Notes: generated by a model not told the origin, from the letters alone. Shown: positions 21,889 through 34,724, numbered from the stretch's first letter. The stretch: 64,000 bases of DNA from Palaemon carinicauda (GCF_036898095.1 NC_090728.1:92623148-92687147), one strand, 5' to 3'. Program-made: numbers and translations.

Positions 21889-23480
21889 AGGGGGCTGGCC
21901 GGCTAATGCCGTTTTTTAAGAACAGTAATTTGACATTCATGCCGCTTAATAAGGCGACTTAGGAAATCTCCAAACTGCATAGGATTTTTGCCTCTGACCT
22001 TCGGTTTTGTGACGCCAGGGCGATTTATTCTGAAAGTTAGTGTTTTATCAAATTCTACATCCTCCCTTGATACTTAATATTAAGACCTGGAATTATTACC
22101 CTATATAGACCTGATGTAGACCTCCAATAAAACAGAGATTTTTTTTTTTCTAAAACTCATTGTTTTTGTCTGATAGGAATTTTTTGATAATGGTAAAAAA
22201 TAAACCCTATAAATAAGGGGAAAAAAATAAGAAAAAAAATTGGAAAAAGGGGCTCTGTTTGAATGTTTTATAATGTCCTTCTAAGTTATATACCACATTT
22301 CAATGCTATACCTTTAAAACTAAGGGAGAAGATAGAATTTGGTCAATAAGTATAGTTTTGAGATATGGGCATTCAAAGTTTTTCTTTGTATTTCTTAAAA
22401 AGACATTATTAATAAATCATGATTATTGTGAATTTTATGTTCCTTTTTAGATATTAATAAACCAAAACATGTTATTTATCTAATTTAATTATAAATGAAG
22501 ATGCCTTTGCTCAATATCTTGCTTCATTAGGCCAGATGGTCGCTCCTTTATCATCTCTCTCCTTCACTAATTCCGCTAGTATCGCCGATATTGCCCACTT
22601 CTGAACTCTTATTAGAGCCAATTTTCTTCTTCTGTATGGTGAAATTGTCTTTTCCTCTTTAGCATATCTTTAAAGATAAGGGAGAAGATAGAATTTGTAG
22701 GTCAATAAGTATAGTTTTGAGATAGGGTTGTTCAAAGTTTTTCTTTGTATTTTTTACAAAGACAGTATTTGTAAATTCTAATTATTGTGAATTTTATGTT
22801 CCTCTTTGGATATTGATAAAACTAAAAAAATTTTATCATAATTTAATCATAAATGAAGATCCCTTTGCTCAATATCTTGCTTCTTTATGCAAGACGGTCG
22901 CTCTTTCATCATCTCTCCTTCACTAACTTCGCTAATGTCGCCGATATTACCCACTTCTGAACTCTTATTAGAGCAAATTTTCTTCTTCTTTATGTTAGCA
23001 AGATGTTGAAATTGTCTTTTCCTCTTTGGCATGAGGAAATTCTAACGGAAACCAAGAAAAATAGACATAAAAGCGACTGAATGTCAGAGGTCAGACTCAA
23101 ACATATACTCTCTCTGAGGTTCATGCTAGCACTGAATGGTTTAATCATGAAACTTCCTGTCTTGTGACTCATGGAATATATACAGATGCCATTGCTTACT
23201 ATTTGTTTTATATTAAAAGGTTATAATTATCAAAATTTACGATAACAGAAGAAATACTGCATTTTCTTGAAGGGATCAATGTTTTTGGTTTATTTAGTTA
23301 CTTTTACTAATTACCCTATAACTATGAAAGTAAGAGGAATTTTGTCAAAATATTCTCCATTGCCTATCGTTGACAGATTTCAGCCCTACTCTTTAACGAA
23401 AATACTCAACCACTTGCCACCCTCCTACTTGATTACCTCCATCTTCGTCTCCATAGAAAGCATCCTTGTCTTCTTTCCTT
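21889..23480. mobile_element. Non-autonomous TIR-like repeat, copy 1
   Basis: Starts AAGGGGGCTGGCCGGCTAAT. It is collinear with copy 2 (51781-52122 and 58227-58957): shared blocks include CTCCAAACTGCATAGGATTT, GACGCCAGGGCGATTTAT, GAGATATGGGCATTCAA and TACAGATGCCATTG. Copy 2 ends in an inverted version of the start. No transposase is visible apart from a short basic minus-strand frame (22847-23032, MPKRKRQFQHLANIKKKK) that may be the N-terminus of a lost protein. The family resembles Mutator-like elements in TIR style, but the assignment is inference. Confidence 0.55.
22320..23035. repeat. About 356-bp tandem duplication inside the TIR-like repeat
   Basis: 22320-22672 and 22677-23031 carry the same order of landmarks: AAGGGAGAAGATAGAATTTG, AAGTATAGTTTTGAGATA, TGCTCAATATCTTGCTTC, GATATTRCCCACTTCTGAAC and TTGTCTTTTCCTCTTT. 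Copy 2 at 58230-58400 has only one unit. Confidence 0.8.
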
Positions 23481-24346
23481 GATCATCAGCAACATTCTTA
23501 TGATCCATGGCTATAGAATTACGGGTTGAAAGCAACATGAAAACTATAAGTTCAAAATCGAAACGACTAACACGAATTCAAACTGAACGATATAGAATAC
23601 TGAAACTACGATGGAAGAGAGTTTAAAGTTTTTACGGCGTGCAAATTTTAAAATTTTCGTTTTGTATCCTGAGTATTTTTTCCTAATCTGGGGCAAAAAA
23701 TTCTTCATATGCAGAAACTTTCATATCTAGATTTCACTACAAATGTTCATCCTTCATGTAGGAGTACTCTTCAGTGCGAGCTTGAAAGGTCAGTGAAGTT
23801 TGGTAACTAGGTAGTTGATTGTTAGCAGGCTGGAGAGTGACAGGGTACCACACATTCTCATTTGCTATTTTTTTCTCTATTTTCAACTGCATTAGTATAT
23901 GGACTTCTCTGCTTTGCCCTGGATAATTTTGATAGTTGAAGTTTAGTGTTTTATTGTAATCTTTTTGTGTTTACCTTAAGTTTGTGGATAAATAAATACA
24001 ATACAGTAGATGAGTGTGTATATTCTATTGCTACCATTTTGTAAAAACCTAAATTTTGAGATGTATTCTGAGGTATCTGCTGTATCTGTAATCATTCAAT
24101 ATTATTGAGTTTTCCTGTTTATTCTGCTGTGAATAGTGGAATGGTGATAAGGTAAATAAGTTATTTGAGACTTATAATTGTAGTACTGCAGTCCTAGATA
24201 CTTTTTTTCCCTTCTCATAGATCATGCTTTTTAATCCATTGCTCTACAATGAATTTGATCTGGTAGGAGTTGCAAAGGATTGCAGTTGACCAGCTTGAGA
24301 TTACTGAGAATGGATCATCACATACCAGTGTCAGCTCCCAAATCAG
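23481..24346. other. AT-rich region without identifiable features
   Basis: No convincing ORF or repeat match in the window. It may include the diverged right end of the repeat before it and host intron sequence. Confidence 0.4.
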
Positions 24347-24545
24347 TTTGTTCCCACACTAACAAACCTGGAGTTATTTAGGTCGATATTCTTTTGGCGA
24401 AGCTGGAAGGTAGCCATTAGACTTTAAATGCAATGAACCACGTCACTTTTTTCTTTTGGCTGGTAGAGATCGGACGTCTCCGCTCTCTCTTCCTCAAGGC
24501 TTAGCCATATTGACAAACTTGATTTCATGCTCTTTTTATTTTCAG
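24347..24545 (+). repeat. Family-B DIRS left ITR (B4)
   Basis: TTTGTTCCCACACTAACAAA, then TTCTTTTGGCGAAGCTGGAA and TTTTGGCTGGTAGAGATCGG match B2 and B7. It runs into TTTTTATTTTCAG just before the gag head. Confidence 0.65.
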
Positions 24546-25965
24546 GTGTGACTGAGCTTCTTTCTGTTGCCTTTGCGGCACTTTTATGCCGTCGCTTGAG
24601 ACCGACCTGCACTCCGTGTGCCCAACTTGCAGGGGGCATTACTTTGAGCAGGGCTCGCCCTGTGATGAGTGTAGTGAGTGGCCTGCCTCCCAGTGGGAGA
24701 GATGAGAGATTTGGATGTCACAGGAAGAAGAAAGCTAAGCATGATCTTTCTCCCTGAGGGTCTTCCGCTGGGGTGAAAAGATCGCAAGCTTCTTCTTCGC
24801 GTATGTCTAAATCTCTTCCCGAAGCTCCTGCTCACTTGCCTTCCTTCGGGAGGCAATCAAGTAGTAACGCAGACCGTTTAACTCTTGGTAACCTTGGGGT
24901 ATTGGAAAGGGTTGATGCTTGTCCTAGTGAGGCACCTTCACCTCCAGCCACCAGGGAGGCATTTTCACTTGCAGATGTGTTGTAGGTGTGGCCGTCTCTG
25001 GGAGTTTCTGCTCCCCCTTCGAAGGAAGCGCTGATGCAACTTTTGCCCTCTCTTAGTGCTTCCACGCTCAGACAAGGTGATCGTTCCCGTTTTCCCCTCC
25101 AATGGCCTCCTGCTGATGTTGAGTCCTCTCTCCTTCCTGGGACATTGTCGTCACCTAACCTACAGCCTTCTCTTTCTTCCCACAGGAATGGTTCCAGCTT
25201 GCTTGTGAACCCCCTGTCTGCTGCGGACGTATATGATCTTCAAGCGGCCAGCATTCCATCTGCTCGCCAATCGTAGGGAAGAGACTTCATCTTCTAGTCC
25301 TTCTGGATGGTCTTTGTCAGGATGTCGTTCACGATGATCCTAAAATTATCTAAGAGATCGCAGATCATTGTGATCTCGGCGTTCTAACTCTAAGAGCTTC
25401 ATGCTCACAAGACCGAAGGTTATCACAGTCTCGGAGTTCTTCATTTAGAATGCATTCTAACTCTAGAGCTTCACGCTCACGAGACCGCAGGTTATCACAG
25501 TCTCGGTGCTCTTCATCTAGAAGTTGTTATATGTCTCGAGCTAAAAGCTCACTATCATAAGCTAAACGCTCTAGATTGAGGTCTGGATATTCGCATTCGC
25601 GATCTCAGCACTCACGATCACGAGTGTGACGCTCATGATCATGAGGGTAGCGCTCATACTCACGATCGCGATCAGAGCACTCACGACGTTCAAGCTTCAG
25701 GATACAATAATCGGATGATTCTCTAGGCAGGTGCCGAAAGTGGAGAGCACACGCTTGAGAAATTCTTCCCTTGGGGGATCCTCACTCTTCGATCCAGAAG
25801 AGATAGAGAGGGCAGCTGATTGGTGGAGAAAATCCTCCACAGGGCCATGACTTCCTGTCCCTATGGCAGTTTTTCTAAGCCTTCCAGGAATCAGCCTAGC
25901 ACCTCGAATCCCTCGACCTCTAGGTCCTCTGAATCATCTAAGGGAGGGGTCTTCAAAAATTGACT
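24546..25965 (+). pseudogene. Family-B DIRS gag (B4)
   Basis: The Cys head is readable after small frame changes: TFMPSLETDLHSVCPTCRGH, CDECSEWPASQWER. It is followed by a Ser/Pro-rich part (SQASSSRMSKSLPEAPAHLP) with a stop near 24985. From 25340 to 25690 the frame is an Arg/Ser-rich repeat (for example RASRSRDRRLSQSRCSSS and SHSRSQHSRSR) with several stops. The last piece (SKPSRNQPSTSNPSTSRS) ends near 25965. No RT or YR follows. RS-type repeats recur in gag proteins of this family and should not be read as a host SR splicing factor. Confidence 0.65.
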
Positions 25966-26981
25966 TAGTTTACAAGAACACATGATAACTTATTGAAAAT
26001 TTCATTTTAAGGTACTCTTTCCACCTGGAAACTTCTCCTAGCTGCTGAAGGCAAACACTGCAATAGAAAAAAAAAAAGGCGTTTTTTATGCATCCACAAA
26101 AATGCCTACCGCTATAAAACTATCATAGATAAAATGCTAACTTAAGTCTCATTTGATAGCTAAAAAGTGTTGTTAACACTTTCCTTAAGTAAAATTGAGT
26201 ACTTTAGATGGTTAAAGTTAATTTTTCATTTAAATTTGCAAAGAATTCTCTTACATAAATATTTTGATATAAAATAAAGAAAGAAAATTATTGCCAAAGA
26301 TTATCTTATGCAAACAATAGAACTTTTACAGGGATTTTGACGTAGGAAAAATCTATTTTTGGGTGAGATAGCCATGTCGTCCTGATGGAAGTTCCCTCCG
26401 GCTGCTTCCTACTGTATAATATTTCTGCGATTGATATTATAAGAGAATTACCGTCAGGTATCACAGGGTTCCAATCCCCGGAACAACTATCCGAAGATAT
26501 CGTGTATAAATCAGGGACGTATCCTAAGATAACCATAGATATCTGCACCCCGAATAGACCTTTCCCAGTCTAATCCTCTAAGGGGAAGGATAAGTGAGGA
26601 GCTGTTACTTATCCTATCACCTTTCGGTGCTCCCATATGACCCTGCTGCTTCATTCCTCTGATCGCAGCTTCACACTACTGTCCTATATTTTAGCGTGTG
26701 CGCTCTTTTCACTTTTTTCGAAGATTTCCTTCGTGTGTTGGCTTCCTCTTCTTCATCAAAGTTGAGTACCTTCCTCTTTGCTTTTTGTTTTAGCTCTAAT
26801 TGCTTTGGTTCCCTTTGGGAAGTTAAATTTTAGTTTTTGTGATAGAGGAAGCCTGAGTGCTTCGAGTCCAGCTAGCCATGGCAAAATAAGAAAATTGTGA
26901 AAATCGGATAAAAACCAAGGAAGCAATAGTGATTTAAAGGACAATAACTTACTTTTGAGAAAAATGCATTTAAAGTTTGAC
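25966..26981. other. AT-rich spacer with one repeat fragment at 26333
   Basis: 26333-26360 (GGGATTTTGACGTAGGAAAA) opens a repeat also found at 8531 inside A1. The rest shows no coding sequence that I can support. Confidence 0.45.
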
Positions 26982-28200
26982 CTACCGCGGCGACCAGTAT
27001 GCTCCAGCAACATAACTCTTGTCCATCTTCGTCTTCCTTCTTGTTTTTTTCTTTGTTAGCGCATCCATCCTCTTGTCTAGTTTTTCTAGACTCTTGAGCA
27101 AACGTTCAGTAAAAGGTAGACCAAGCAATTTATTCAAATTACTTTCCTCATGGCCTATGTTGTAATTTGAAACTGCTTGGGCTGCCGCGAAATCAACATA
27201 CCTCCTTTTCACATTCTTGTGTTTGGGATACATGTGGCAAACTCTACCATGAACATGTTCATTTGGGTTTTGAGTTTTTCCCCATAAACATCTCATCAAT
27301 AAGGCATCAGTAGTAAGGTTCTTGTAAACTTTTTCTACAGCTTTCCATTCATCTGGTGCCAAAGAAAATCTTACATGCATTTTTTCATGGGACTTTGGTG
27401 TTTTGCCTTCTGCCAATGCTCTTTGATAAAAGGACCTGGAAGTACCTGATGCCGGGCACATTTCATGACAGAGGTTTGCGTTAGTAGATGAACAGTGATA
27501 AAAAGAAGCTAAAATAGTGTTCCTCATAAAAGTTACAGCGGTATTTCTGGCTTTGCGAACATTATCACCAAAATATTTTTGTAGCATCTCCAGTAATAAA
27601 CCTGTGAGTTGTCCACGACCACCTAAGCTCCTCCCTGTTCTCATCTGCCAGGTTTTTCAAAAGTTTGTTAATTAACTAAATAATCTTTTTGATATGTGGT
27701 TCACACACTCTTCCTTCACTACCTCATGTGCAGAGCCATAAGGGACTTGACCATTATTAATTTCCCTGATTGTCTTGAAAGTCTTTGTATACCGTCTGAA
27801 ATGAACCTCACGTATCTAAAGCCTTTATCTTGTGACCTTGACTATAACCTTTTAGCAGCTTCTGGTTCCATACTCCCAGAAGTACCTTTATAATTTGTAT
27901 CACACATAGGGGCATATTTGGTATACCACTGATCGTATTTCCCCTTTGTCCATTGATTTTCTTTTCCACCAGATTTTCTTTCATTATACACAATTCACAC
28001 TCAGAACAGTGTTATGTAATCAATAACACGCCCAACATGCCTCTCGATAGCAGCACCAAAAAATATTTGGAGGTATGGCCCCTTTAGTGCCAAGAGCCGT
28101 TGTATGACAAATCTATATTTACTATCCCATCCTCTCCCAAACATTCAGGATAGTTAGTTTTATAATAATCAACAGTTGCCCTTCTGCTTTTTTTTTAGAG
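26982..28200 (-). pseudogene. Mutator-like transposase, catalytic and C-terminal part
   Basis: The clean part is a 220-residue frame (27644-26982): GRSLGGRGQLTGLLLEMLQK, FMRNTILASFYHCSSTNANL, ASGTSRSFYQRALAEGKTPK, RCLWGKTQNPNEHVHGRVCH and AAAQAVSNYNIGHEESNLNK. This is the C-terminal half of the Mutator-like transposase domain found in many arthropod genomes. Upstream (27645-28200) the sequence is decayed but still shows NIDLSYNGSWH*RGHTSKY (first catalytic Asp region, stop inside), SGSMEPEAAKRL, FRYV then FISDG (second Asp region) and KEECVNHISKRLF. The N-terminal part lies across element A3 at 35133-35501. Confidence 0.8.
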
Positions 28201-28438
28201 CTTGTGCCTTTATCTCTGCCATATCCTTCACACGATTTGCATAGCGTATATACAGTACATATGAATACAGTACTAACTACTCTCAAGCTATAAACACTAC
28301 ACACCCTCATGAACAGTGAATACCTAAAACCCAAACACATAATTGTGTAATCGAGAACTGCAGTCATAACATGAATCCCTTTATTCCTCACTGATGAATA
28401 ATTTTCTTTATTATCAAAAACAACATACTGTATTTACA
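28201..28438. other. Decayed Mutator-like sequence or intron, 5' of A3
   Basis: No open frame I can support. It is AT-rich and lies between the decayed catalytic region and the A3 left end. Confidence 0.4.
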
Positions 28439-30177
28439 TTTTTCAATATTAAACTTACCCGATAATCATGTAGCTGTCAACTCTGTTGCCCGACAGAATT
28501 CTATGGAGGGATACGCCAGCTATCACAATACTAGAAGGGGGTGTTCTTACCAGCGCCACCTGTGGCCAGGTACTCAAGTACTTCTTGTTGACACCTCCTC
28601 AATTATTCCTCTGTCGTGCTTCTGACAAGACGTTCTGGGATACGCTTATGTTCTTGGAGTATTTTCACGACTTTGGTGAAGTATTTCTCTTTGATTTCGG
28701 CTGTCGCTTTACTGGAAACTTCTATTTTAGCTTAGTTAGCTTTTGGAATTAATTTGATTAATTTTGGTGACGAAGAGAGTATGAACTCTCGTTCACCTTT
28801 CAATGGCCGACCCTTCCCTTAGACGGAAGTGTTGGTGTCTAAGAGAGTATAGACTCTCTTTCTTAATTTTGCTTAACAAAAGTTATAGATTTATTTTATA
28901 TCTCTCCGCCTCTTATAGGCCTCTTCGATTAACTTCCTTTTATTATAAACTTATTAAAATTAATTTTTATATTTGTTTATATTCGACCTTCCTAATAGTA
29001 GGCGGTCTTTTCTTGGTACCGAAGTTTATTATCGTGAGCCCGTCATTTCGGTTTTACCTGTTAACATATTATGCTATTTTAAGGTCTTTGAAAGAATTTC
29101 TTTGATAGTCTCGTACTTTTTCAAAGTTGAACTAACGTTTTGTTTGTCTCGGCAGTTGTTGACGTTCAGAACGTTTCAACTTGCACTCTATCGTTACGAT
29201 AGAGAAAGAATGTTCACGGTTTCACATTGCAGTAAGAGTAACCGTGTCTAGCGTTTTGTTCATTCTTTCTTAACTTAATGGTTTTGTTCCTAATAAGGAA
29301 CTTTTCTTTTTGGGAAATATTTCAGTTTTTTCCTTTAACAATAATATGTTTTAACGATATATATGATTGGGCTCTTCTCTCAGGTTCTAAGTCAAGAGAG
29401 AGAGAGAGAGAGAGATAGAGACGGAGGGAGAAAGAGGATAAACGTTTCCCTCAAGCCTGCCAGGCGTACGAGTAACGTCGTTATCGTTTTGCTCTTATCC
29501 CTAGTCTCTTTAGGGGAAGAAACTAAACGTTTCTAGAGTGATCTAGTGTTTAGTCTCTTTCCAGCCACTGAATTTTCTTTCATTAGATTTTTCTGTTACA
29601 TTGTAATTCTGTTTTCGCAATTACTAACTTTTGAGAAGGATAGAATTGCGTGTTTCAGGTACAAACCACTTAAAGTTTCGAGTTCAGTGAAATAAGTGCA
29701 AACAGAAATCAAAGTGATAAGTGATTAGTGCAAAGTATGTCAGTGTTATGCGTGAGGGTACTTTTGTGCGCGCCAGTCGTCCTCCCAGTCCGGGACCTCT
29801 TGCAAGCTCCCAAGCCCAGGGGAGAAGCAATGTCGAAGGGCAAAAGGGTTCGGCAGGCCTTGATCGGCGCACAGAAGTATCCTCGGTGGTTGTGGGCGTG
29901 TCTTACCGAGACCGTCACTCCCACCCGCAGACGATTGAGCCCTTATTTTGCTCGTCTGCAGAAGAGATTTAGAGGAGAAAATAAAGGCAGAGTTACGCTG
30001 GTCTCAGGTCTCAAGACCTCTTAAACGTAAAGTCCAGACCTATGCCAGACGTACGAAGTAAAGTTCAACAACCCGGATGCAGTCATTGGGTTAGCTCTGA
30101 CTCTCCTCAGTCATCAGTTTGTCGGGCTGAGAGTGCGCCTACACTCCCCCCCCCTATGCTCGCTCCGCCTGATCGCA

Positions 30178-30740
30178 GTACCACCTGCCAGGCGTACGAT
30201 GTTGTGGACTCTGATGCGTGAGTGTCGTGCTGAGAGTGTTGCACCTCCTCCTCCTCCTGCACCGGTGGTGCACCAACCGCCTGCACCCGTTCAGCCTGTG
30301 CTGCACCCGCCTGCACCGGTGGTGCACCAACCGGCTGCACCCGTTCAGCCTGTGCTGCACCCGCCTGCACTCGCTGCACCCAGTCGCAACACCATCTGCC
30401 AGGCGTACGATGTTGTGGACTCTACTACAGTCCATGCAAGCACAGCTTTCGGACCTGTTGCGTGAGTGTTGGGCTGAGAGTGTTGCACCTCCACCTGCAC
30501 CCTTTCAGCCTGTGCTCAACCCGCCTGCACTCGCTGCACCCAGTCGCAGCACCATCTGCCAGGCGTACGATGTTGTGGACTCTACTACAGTCCATGCAAG
30601 CACAGCTTTCGGACCTGTTGTGTGAGTGTCGGGCTGAGAGTGTTGCACCTCCCCTGCACCCGTTCAGCCTGTGCTCAACCCGCCTGCACTCGCTGCACCC
30701 AGTCGCAGCACCATCTGCCAGGCGTACGATGTTGAACCTC
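30178..30740 (+). repeat. About 160-bp tandem repeat within A3 gag
   Basis: CATCTGCCAGGCGTACGATG recurs at about 30182 (as ACCTGCC...), 30393, 30553 and 30712, i.e. spacings of about 211, 160 and 159. The longer first unit has an internal duplication of the CACCGGTGGTGCACCAACCG block. Unit lengths that are not multiples of three put successive copies out of frame. Confidence 0.88.
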
Positions 30741-31244
30741 TTTCTGTGTTCGCTGTTCCCAGTGTTGTTCAGCCTCAGCCTTCTTAAGGCAACCTTCGGT
30801 TTGGGATCAGGAGGATTACCCCACTCTTCCTCCTCCTCCCCTGGCTGCTCCACCGGTGGTGCAACTCTCGGTGGAGGTACAACCTCTTCCACCTGTGAGT
30901 CAGTCTCCTCAGCTGCTGCACCGAGCTCAACCCGTGCACCCTGTTCCTGCGCCTCAGACACCTCTGCTTGCGGGAACTTTACCTTGTTCTGCGCAACCTC
31001 GGTCTCTTCACGCTCCACTCATACCACAGGAACAGGAACTTTCTGCACCTTCCACTGTTGTTGTTCCAGCTCGTTCTGACTCTGCTGTTCAGCATACCTT
31101 ACCTCCATTTTCAAACCATGGCAAAAATATGAATCATGAGTTATGAATGTAAGGTAAACATTATGTTGATTTTTTAAACCCCATGCAAGCATGCATAAAG
31201 CACTCTAGCACTGGTCATGGAATTTCTGAGGAATGTTAAACGCC

Positions 31245-31442
31245 ATGCACACGCTCTGCTTTCCTTACAGCAGGCTCTGCTTACAGCAGGCTCTGCTTAC
31301 AGCAGGCTCTGCTTACTACATGCTCAGCATTCAGCATGCTCTGCATTCAGCATGCTCTGCATACAACACATGCTCTACATACAGCATGCTCTGCATACAG
31401 CATACTCTGCATTCATCATGCTCTGCATACCTTACCGCATGC
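31245..31442 (+). repeat. 15-16-bp minisatellite in A3 gag
   Basis: About a dozen imperfect units of GCTCTGCWTACAGCA: first the form CAGGCTCTGCTTACAG, then AGCATGCTCTGCATTC. Confidence 0.88.
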
Positions 31443-32019
31443 TTCTCAACATATCTTGGGTTGTTGCCAACTCACTAGACTGTCAAGCAATTTCATAACG
31501 TTGCCTTCTAGTCTGCTGCTTTTGCACCAGTGAACCCTCACTCAGAGAACTTAGCTTTTCTAGGATAAAGTCCCTGTAGATGAGAAAGTTCTTTTCTCCC
31601 TCCTTCTGATATTCCCTTGAGGACTCTGTCATTTGGAGGGAGCCTTTAGCTGCATAACCTCTTATGGACTTTTATTTAAGCATAACATGCTTACAGGGAA
31701 GGTAATGGTTCCACTTCAGCCGCTAATCCCGTCTGTTACCACACCTGCTCCCATAGACCTTGAGCTGTGTTGCATGACATGCAGTCCAAGCTTAGTCCTT
31801 GTTAGAGGATTTTTGTTTACGAAGTCAATGTGTCACGGGGAAGACGTTCAACAACCAACAGAAGGGACTTGTTGTGACGCAGTGCGGCAACCTCAGCAAC
31901 CCGTTAAGGAGTTGTCTGTACGACCCAGATAGTCTAGACAGATTCGGGTTGTCACTGTACTTCCTCGCTTGCCCATGATTGTCAGTTTACAGACTGTGCA
32001 GCAGTATCATGATCTTGTG

Positions 32020-33270
32020 TCCGGCTCCGTCAGACGACTGGCTTTTAAGAGCTCCCACAAGTCGTCGCTGTCTGGAGATTTTCAAATGGACTATGGATCT
32101 GACCAAGGAACTGGGCCTCCTGGTCAATTTTGAGGAGTCTCAGCTCGTTCCATCCCAGACCATTGTTTCCTTGGGTATGGATCTTCAGAGTCGAGCTTTT
32201 CGGACTTGTCCGTCGGCCCCAAGGATCTTCCAAGCCCTAGAATGCATCCAGAGCATGCTGAGAAGGAACCGATGCTTAGTCAGGCAGGGGATGAGTCTAA
32301 CAGGGACACTTTCATCGCTGCCCTGTTCATCGAGTTAGGGAGACTCCACCTCCGCCCCCTTCAGTATCATCTAGCTGCTCACTGGATAAAGGACATGACG
32401 CTAGAGACGGGCTCAGTTCCTGTTTCCGAAGAGATGAGGTCTACTCTAACGTGGTGGAAGAACAGCATTCTTCTCAAGGAAGGTCTACCTTTGGCTGTTC
32501 AGACCCCCGACCACCGTCTCTTCTCGGACGCATCGGACACGGGCTGGGGTGCGACACTGGACGGACAGGAATGCTCGGGAACATGGAATCAGGAGCAAAG
32601 GACACTTCACATCTATTGCAAGGAGTTGTTGGCAGTTCATCTGGCCTTGATAAACTTCAAGTCCCTCCAGCTTAACAAGGTGGTGGAGGTGAACTCCGAC
32701 TACACCACAGCCTTGGCTTACATCTCCAAGCAGAGAGGGACTCATTCGAGGAAGTTGTTCAAGATCGCAAGGGACCTCCTCATTTGGTCAAAGATCGGAA
32801 GCTCACGCTGGTAACGAAGCTCATTCAGGGCGATATGAATGTCATGGCAGATCGCCTCAGCCGTAAGGGTCAGGTCTTCCCCACAGAGTGGACCCTTCAC
32901 AAGAATGTTTGCAGCAGACTTTGGGCCCTGTGGGGTCTGCCAACCATAGTTCTATTCGCTACCTCGATGACCAAGAAGCTCCTCTTGTATTGTTCTCCGA
33001 TTCCAGACCCAGCAGCAGTTCGCGTGGATGCCTTTCTGCTGGATTGGTCCCATCTCAACCTGTATGCATTCCCGCCGTTCAAGATTGTCAACAGGGTACT
33101 TCAGAAGTTCGCCTCTCACAAGGGACACGGTTGACGTTGGTTGCTCCCCTCTGACCCGCGAGAGAAGGGTTCACCGAGGTACTGCAATGGCTGGTCGACG
33201 TTCCCAGGACTCTTCCTCCTAGAGTGGACCTTCTGCGTCAACCTCACGTAAAGAAGGTACACCCAAACCT
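32020..33270 (+). pseudogene. pol: DIRS RT-RNase H (ORF2) of A3, lacking the RT N-terminal half
   Basis: The RT starts abruptly at the catalytic box: APSDDWLLRAPTSRRC (the preceding Tyr-Leu is lost in the join with gag). It continues LGLLVNFEESQLVPSQTIVS and SLGMDLQSRAFRTCPSAP. RNase H: HRLFSDASDTGWGATLDG, YCKELLAVHL, VNSDYTTALAYISKQRGT and QGDMNVMADRLSRKGQ, then YAFPPFKIVNRVLQKF. Frameshifts near 32325 and 32790, plus a stop near 33134. The fingers and palm motifs before YLDD are deleted, so no active RT can be made. Confidence 0.82.
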
Positions 33271-34361
33271 CCACGCTCTTCGTCTGACTGCCTTCAGACT
33301 ATCGAAAGTCTCTCAAGAACTAGAGGCTTTTCGAAGGAGGCAGCCAGAACGATTGCCAGAGCAAGGACGACATCCACTCTCAGAGTCTATCAGTCTTAAT
33401 GGGAAGTCTTCCGAAGCTGGTGCAAGGCCAATGCAGTTTTCCTCAACCAGTACCACTGTAACCCAGATTGCTGACTTCCTGTTACATCTAAGGAACGTAA
33501 AATCCCTATCAGCTCCTACGATCAAGGGTTACAGAAGTATGTTGGCAGCGGTTTTCCGCCACAGAGGCTTGGATCTTTCCTCCAACAAAGATCTACAGGA
33601 CCTCCTTAGGTCTTTTGAGACCTCAAAGGAACGTCGGTTGTCCACTCCAGGCTGGAATCTAGACGTGGTCCTAAGGTTCCTAATGTCATCAGGATTTGAA
33701 CCGTTCCAATCAGCCTCTTTTAAGGACCTCACATTAGAAACTCTTTTCCTCGTGTGCTTAGCAACAGGTAAAAGAGTAAGTGAGATCCACGCCTTCAGCA
33801 GGAACATAGGTTTCACATCTGAAACGGCTACATGTTCCTTGCGGCTCGGTTTTTTTTGGCTAAAACGAGCTTCCTTCCCGTCCTTGCCCTAAGTCGTTCG
33901 AGATCCCAAGCCTGTCCAACATGGTGGGGAACGAACTAGAGAGAGTACTTTGCCCTGTTAGAGCTCTTAAGTACTATTTAAGAAGGTCAAAACCATTACG
34001 AGGACAATCAGAAGCCTTATGGTGTGCTATCAAGAAGCCTTCTCTACCAATGTCTAAGAACTCAGTTTCTTACTACATCAGGCTTCTGATTAGAGAAGCA
34101 AATTCTCATCTGAAGGAAGAAGACCTTGCTTTGCTGAAGGTAAGGACACATGAAGTGAGAGCTGTGGCTACTTCAGTGGCCTTCAAACAGAACCGTTCTC
34201 TGCAGAGTGTTATGGATGCAACCTATTGGAGAAGCAAGTCAGTGTTCGCATCATTCTATCTCAAAGATGTCCAGTCTCTTTACGAGTACTGCTACACCCT
34301 GGGTCCATTCGTAGCAACGAATGCAGTAGTAGGCGAGGGCTCAGCCACTACATTCCCATAA
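33270..34361 (+). pseudogene. DIRS tyrosine recombinase (YR) of A3
   Basis: SDCLQTIESLSRTRGFSKEA opens the N-terminal domain. After frameshifts near 33410 and 33885 it reads TQIADFLLHLRNVKSLSAPT, CLATGKRVSEIHAFSR (box I Arg), ALWCAIKKPSLPMSKNS, THEVRAVATSVAF (His-x-x-Arg) and SKSVFASFYLKDVQSLY (Tyr). It ends GEGSATTFP. Catalytic residues are all present; only frame breaks disable it. Confidence 0.84.
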
Positions 34362-34724
34362 TTCCATAACTTTTTAACCTTTCTCTTGAATACTTTTTAT
34401 GGGTTGTTCGGTCGGCTAAGAAGCCTTCCACATCCTTGTTGATTTGGCGGGTGGTCAATTCTTTCTTGAGAAGCGCCGAGGTTAAAGGTTGTGATGAGGT
34501 CCTTTAGTATGGGTTGCAGCCCTGTATACTTTAGCACCTTTGGGTTGATTCAGCCTCCAAGAGGAACGCTGCGCTCAGTAAGGAAGACGAACTTAAAAAA
34601 GAGACAGAGTAACGGTTCAATTCGACTTCCTTACCAGGTACTTATTATTTCATTGTTATTTGAGATAACTGTTATATGAAATATGGGATACTTAGCTATC
34701 CTTTAATCTTGTACACTGGTTTTC

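Larger units (their letters stand above)
28803..31960 (+). pseudogene. gag: DIRS gag (ORF1) of A3, interrupted
   Basis: Starts MADPSLRRKC, like A2 (MADPSPAYRKC), then leaves the gag frame. About 0.9 kb without coding potential (28840-29740) replaces the Cys cluster. gag resumes at about 29750 with RASRPPSPGPLASSQAQGRS, the equivalent of SLRPLPSSPTPGRR in A2. The middle is a Pro/Ala/His-rich tandem repeat (30178-30735, about 160 bp per unit) and a Gln/Val/Pro stretch (30850-31140). The C-terminal gag domain seen in A1 and A2 (MSCMDK...) is absent. Many frameshifts. A4 shows the same replaced N-terminus, so it is ancestral to both. Confidence 0.6.

Noticed and set aside
25340..25690. Possible host SR-type splicing factor (Arg/Ser repeats)
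   Set aside because: It follows a family-B gag head and ITR, and has stops inside; it is the gag repeat of B4.
30425..31018. 197-residue minus-strand ORF rich in Val/Glu/Ala
   Set aside because: Shadow of the tandem repeat in A3 gag; it repeats with the DNA unit and shows no domain.
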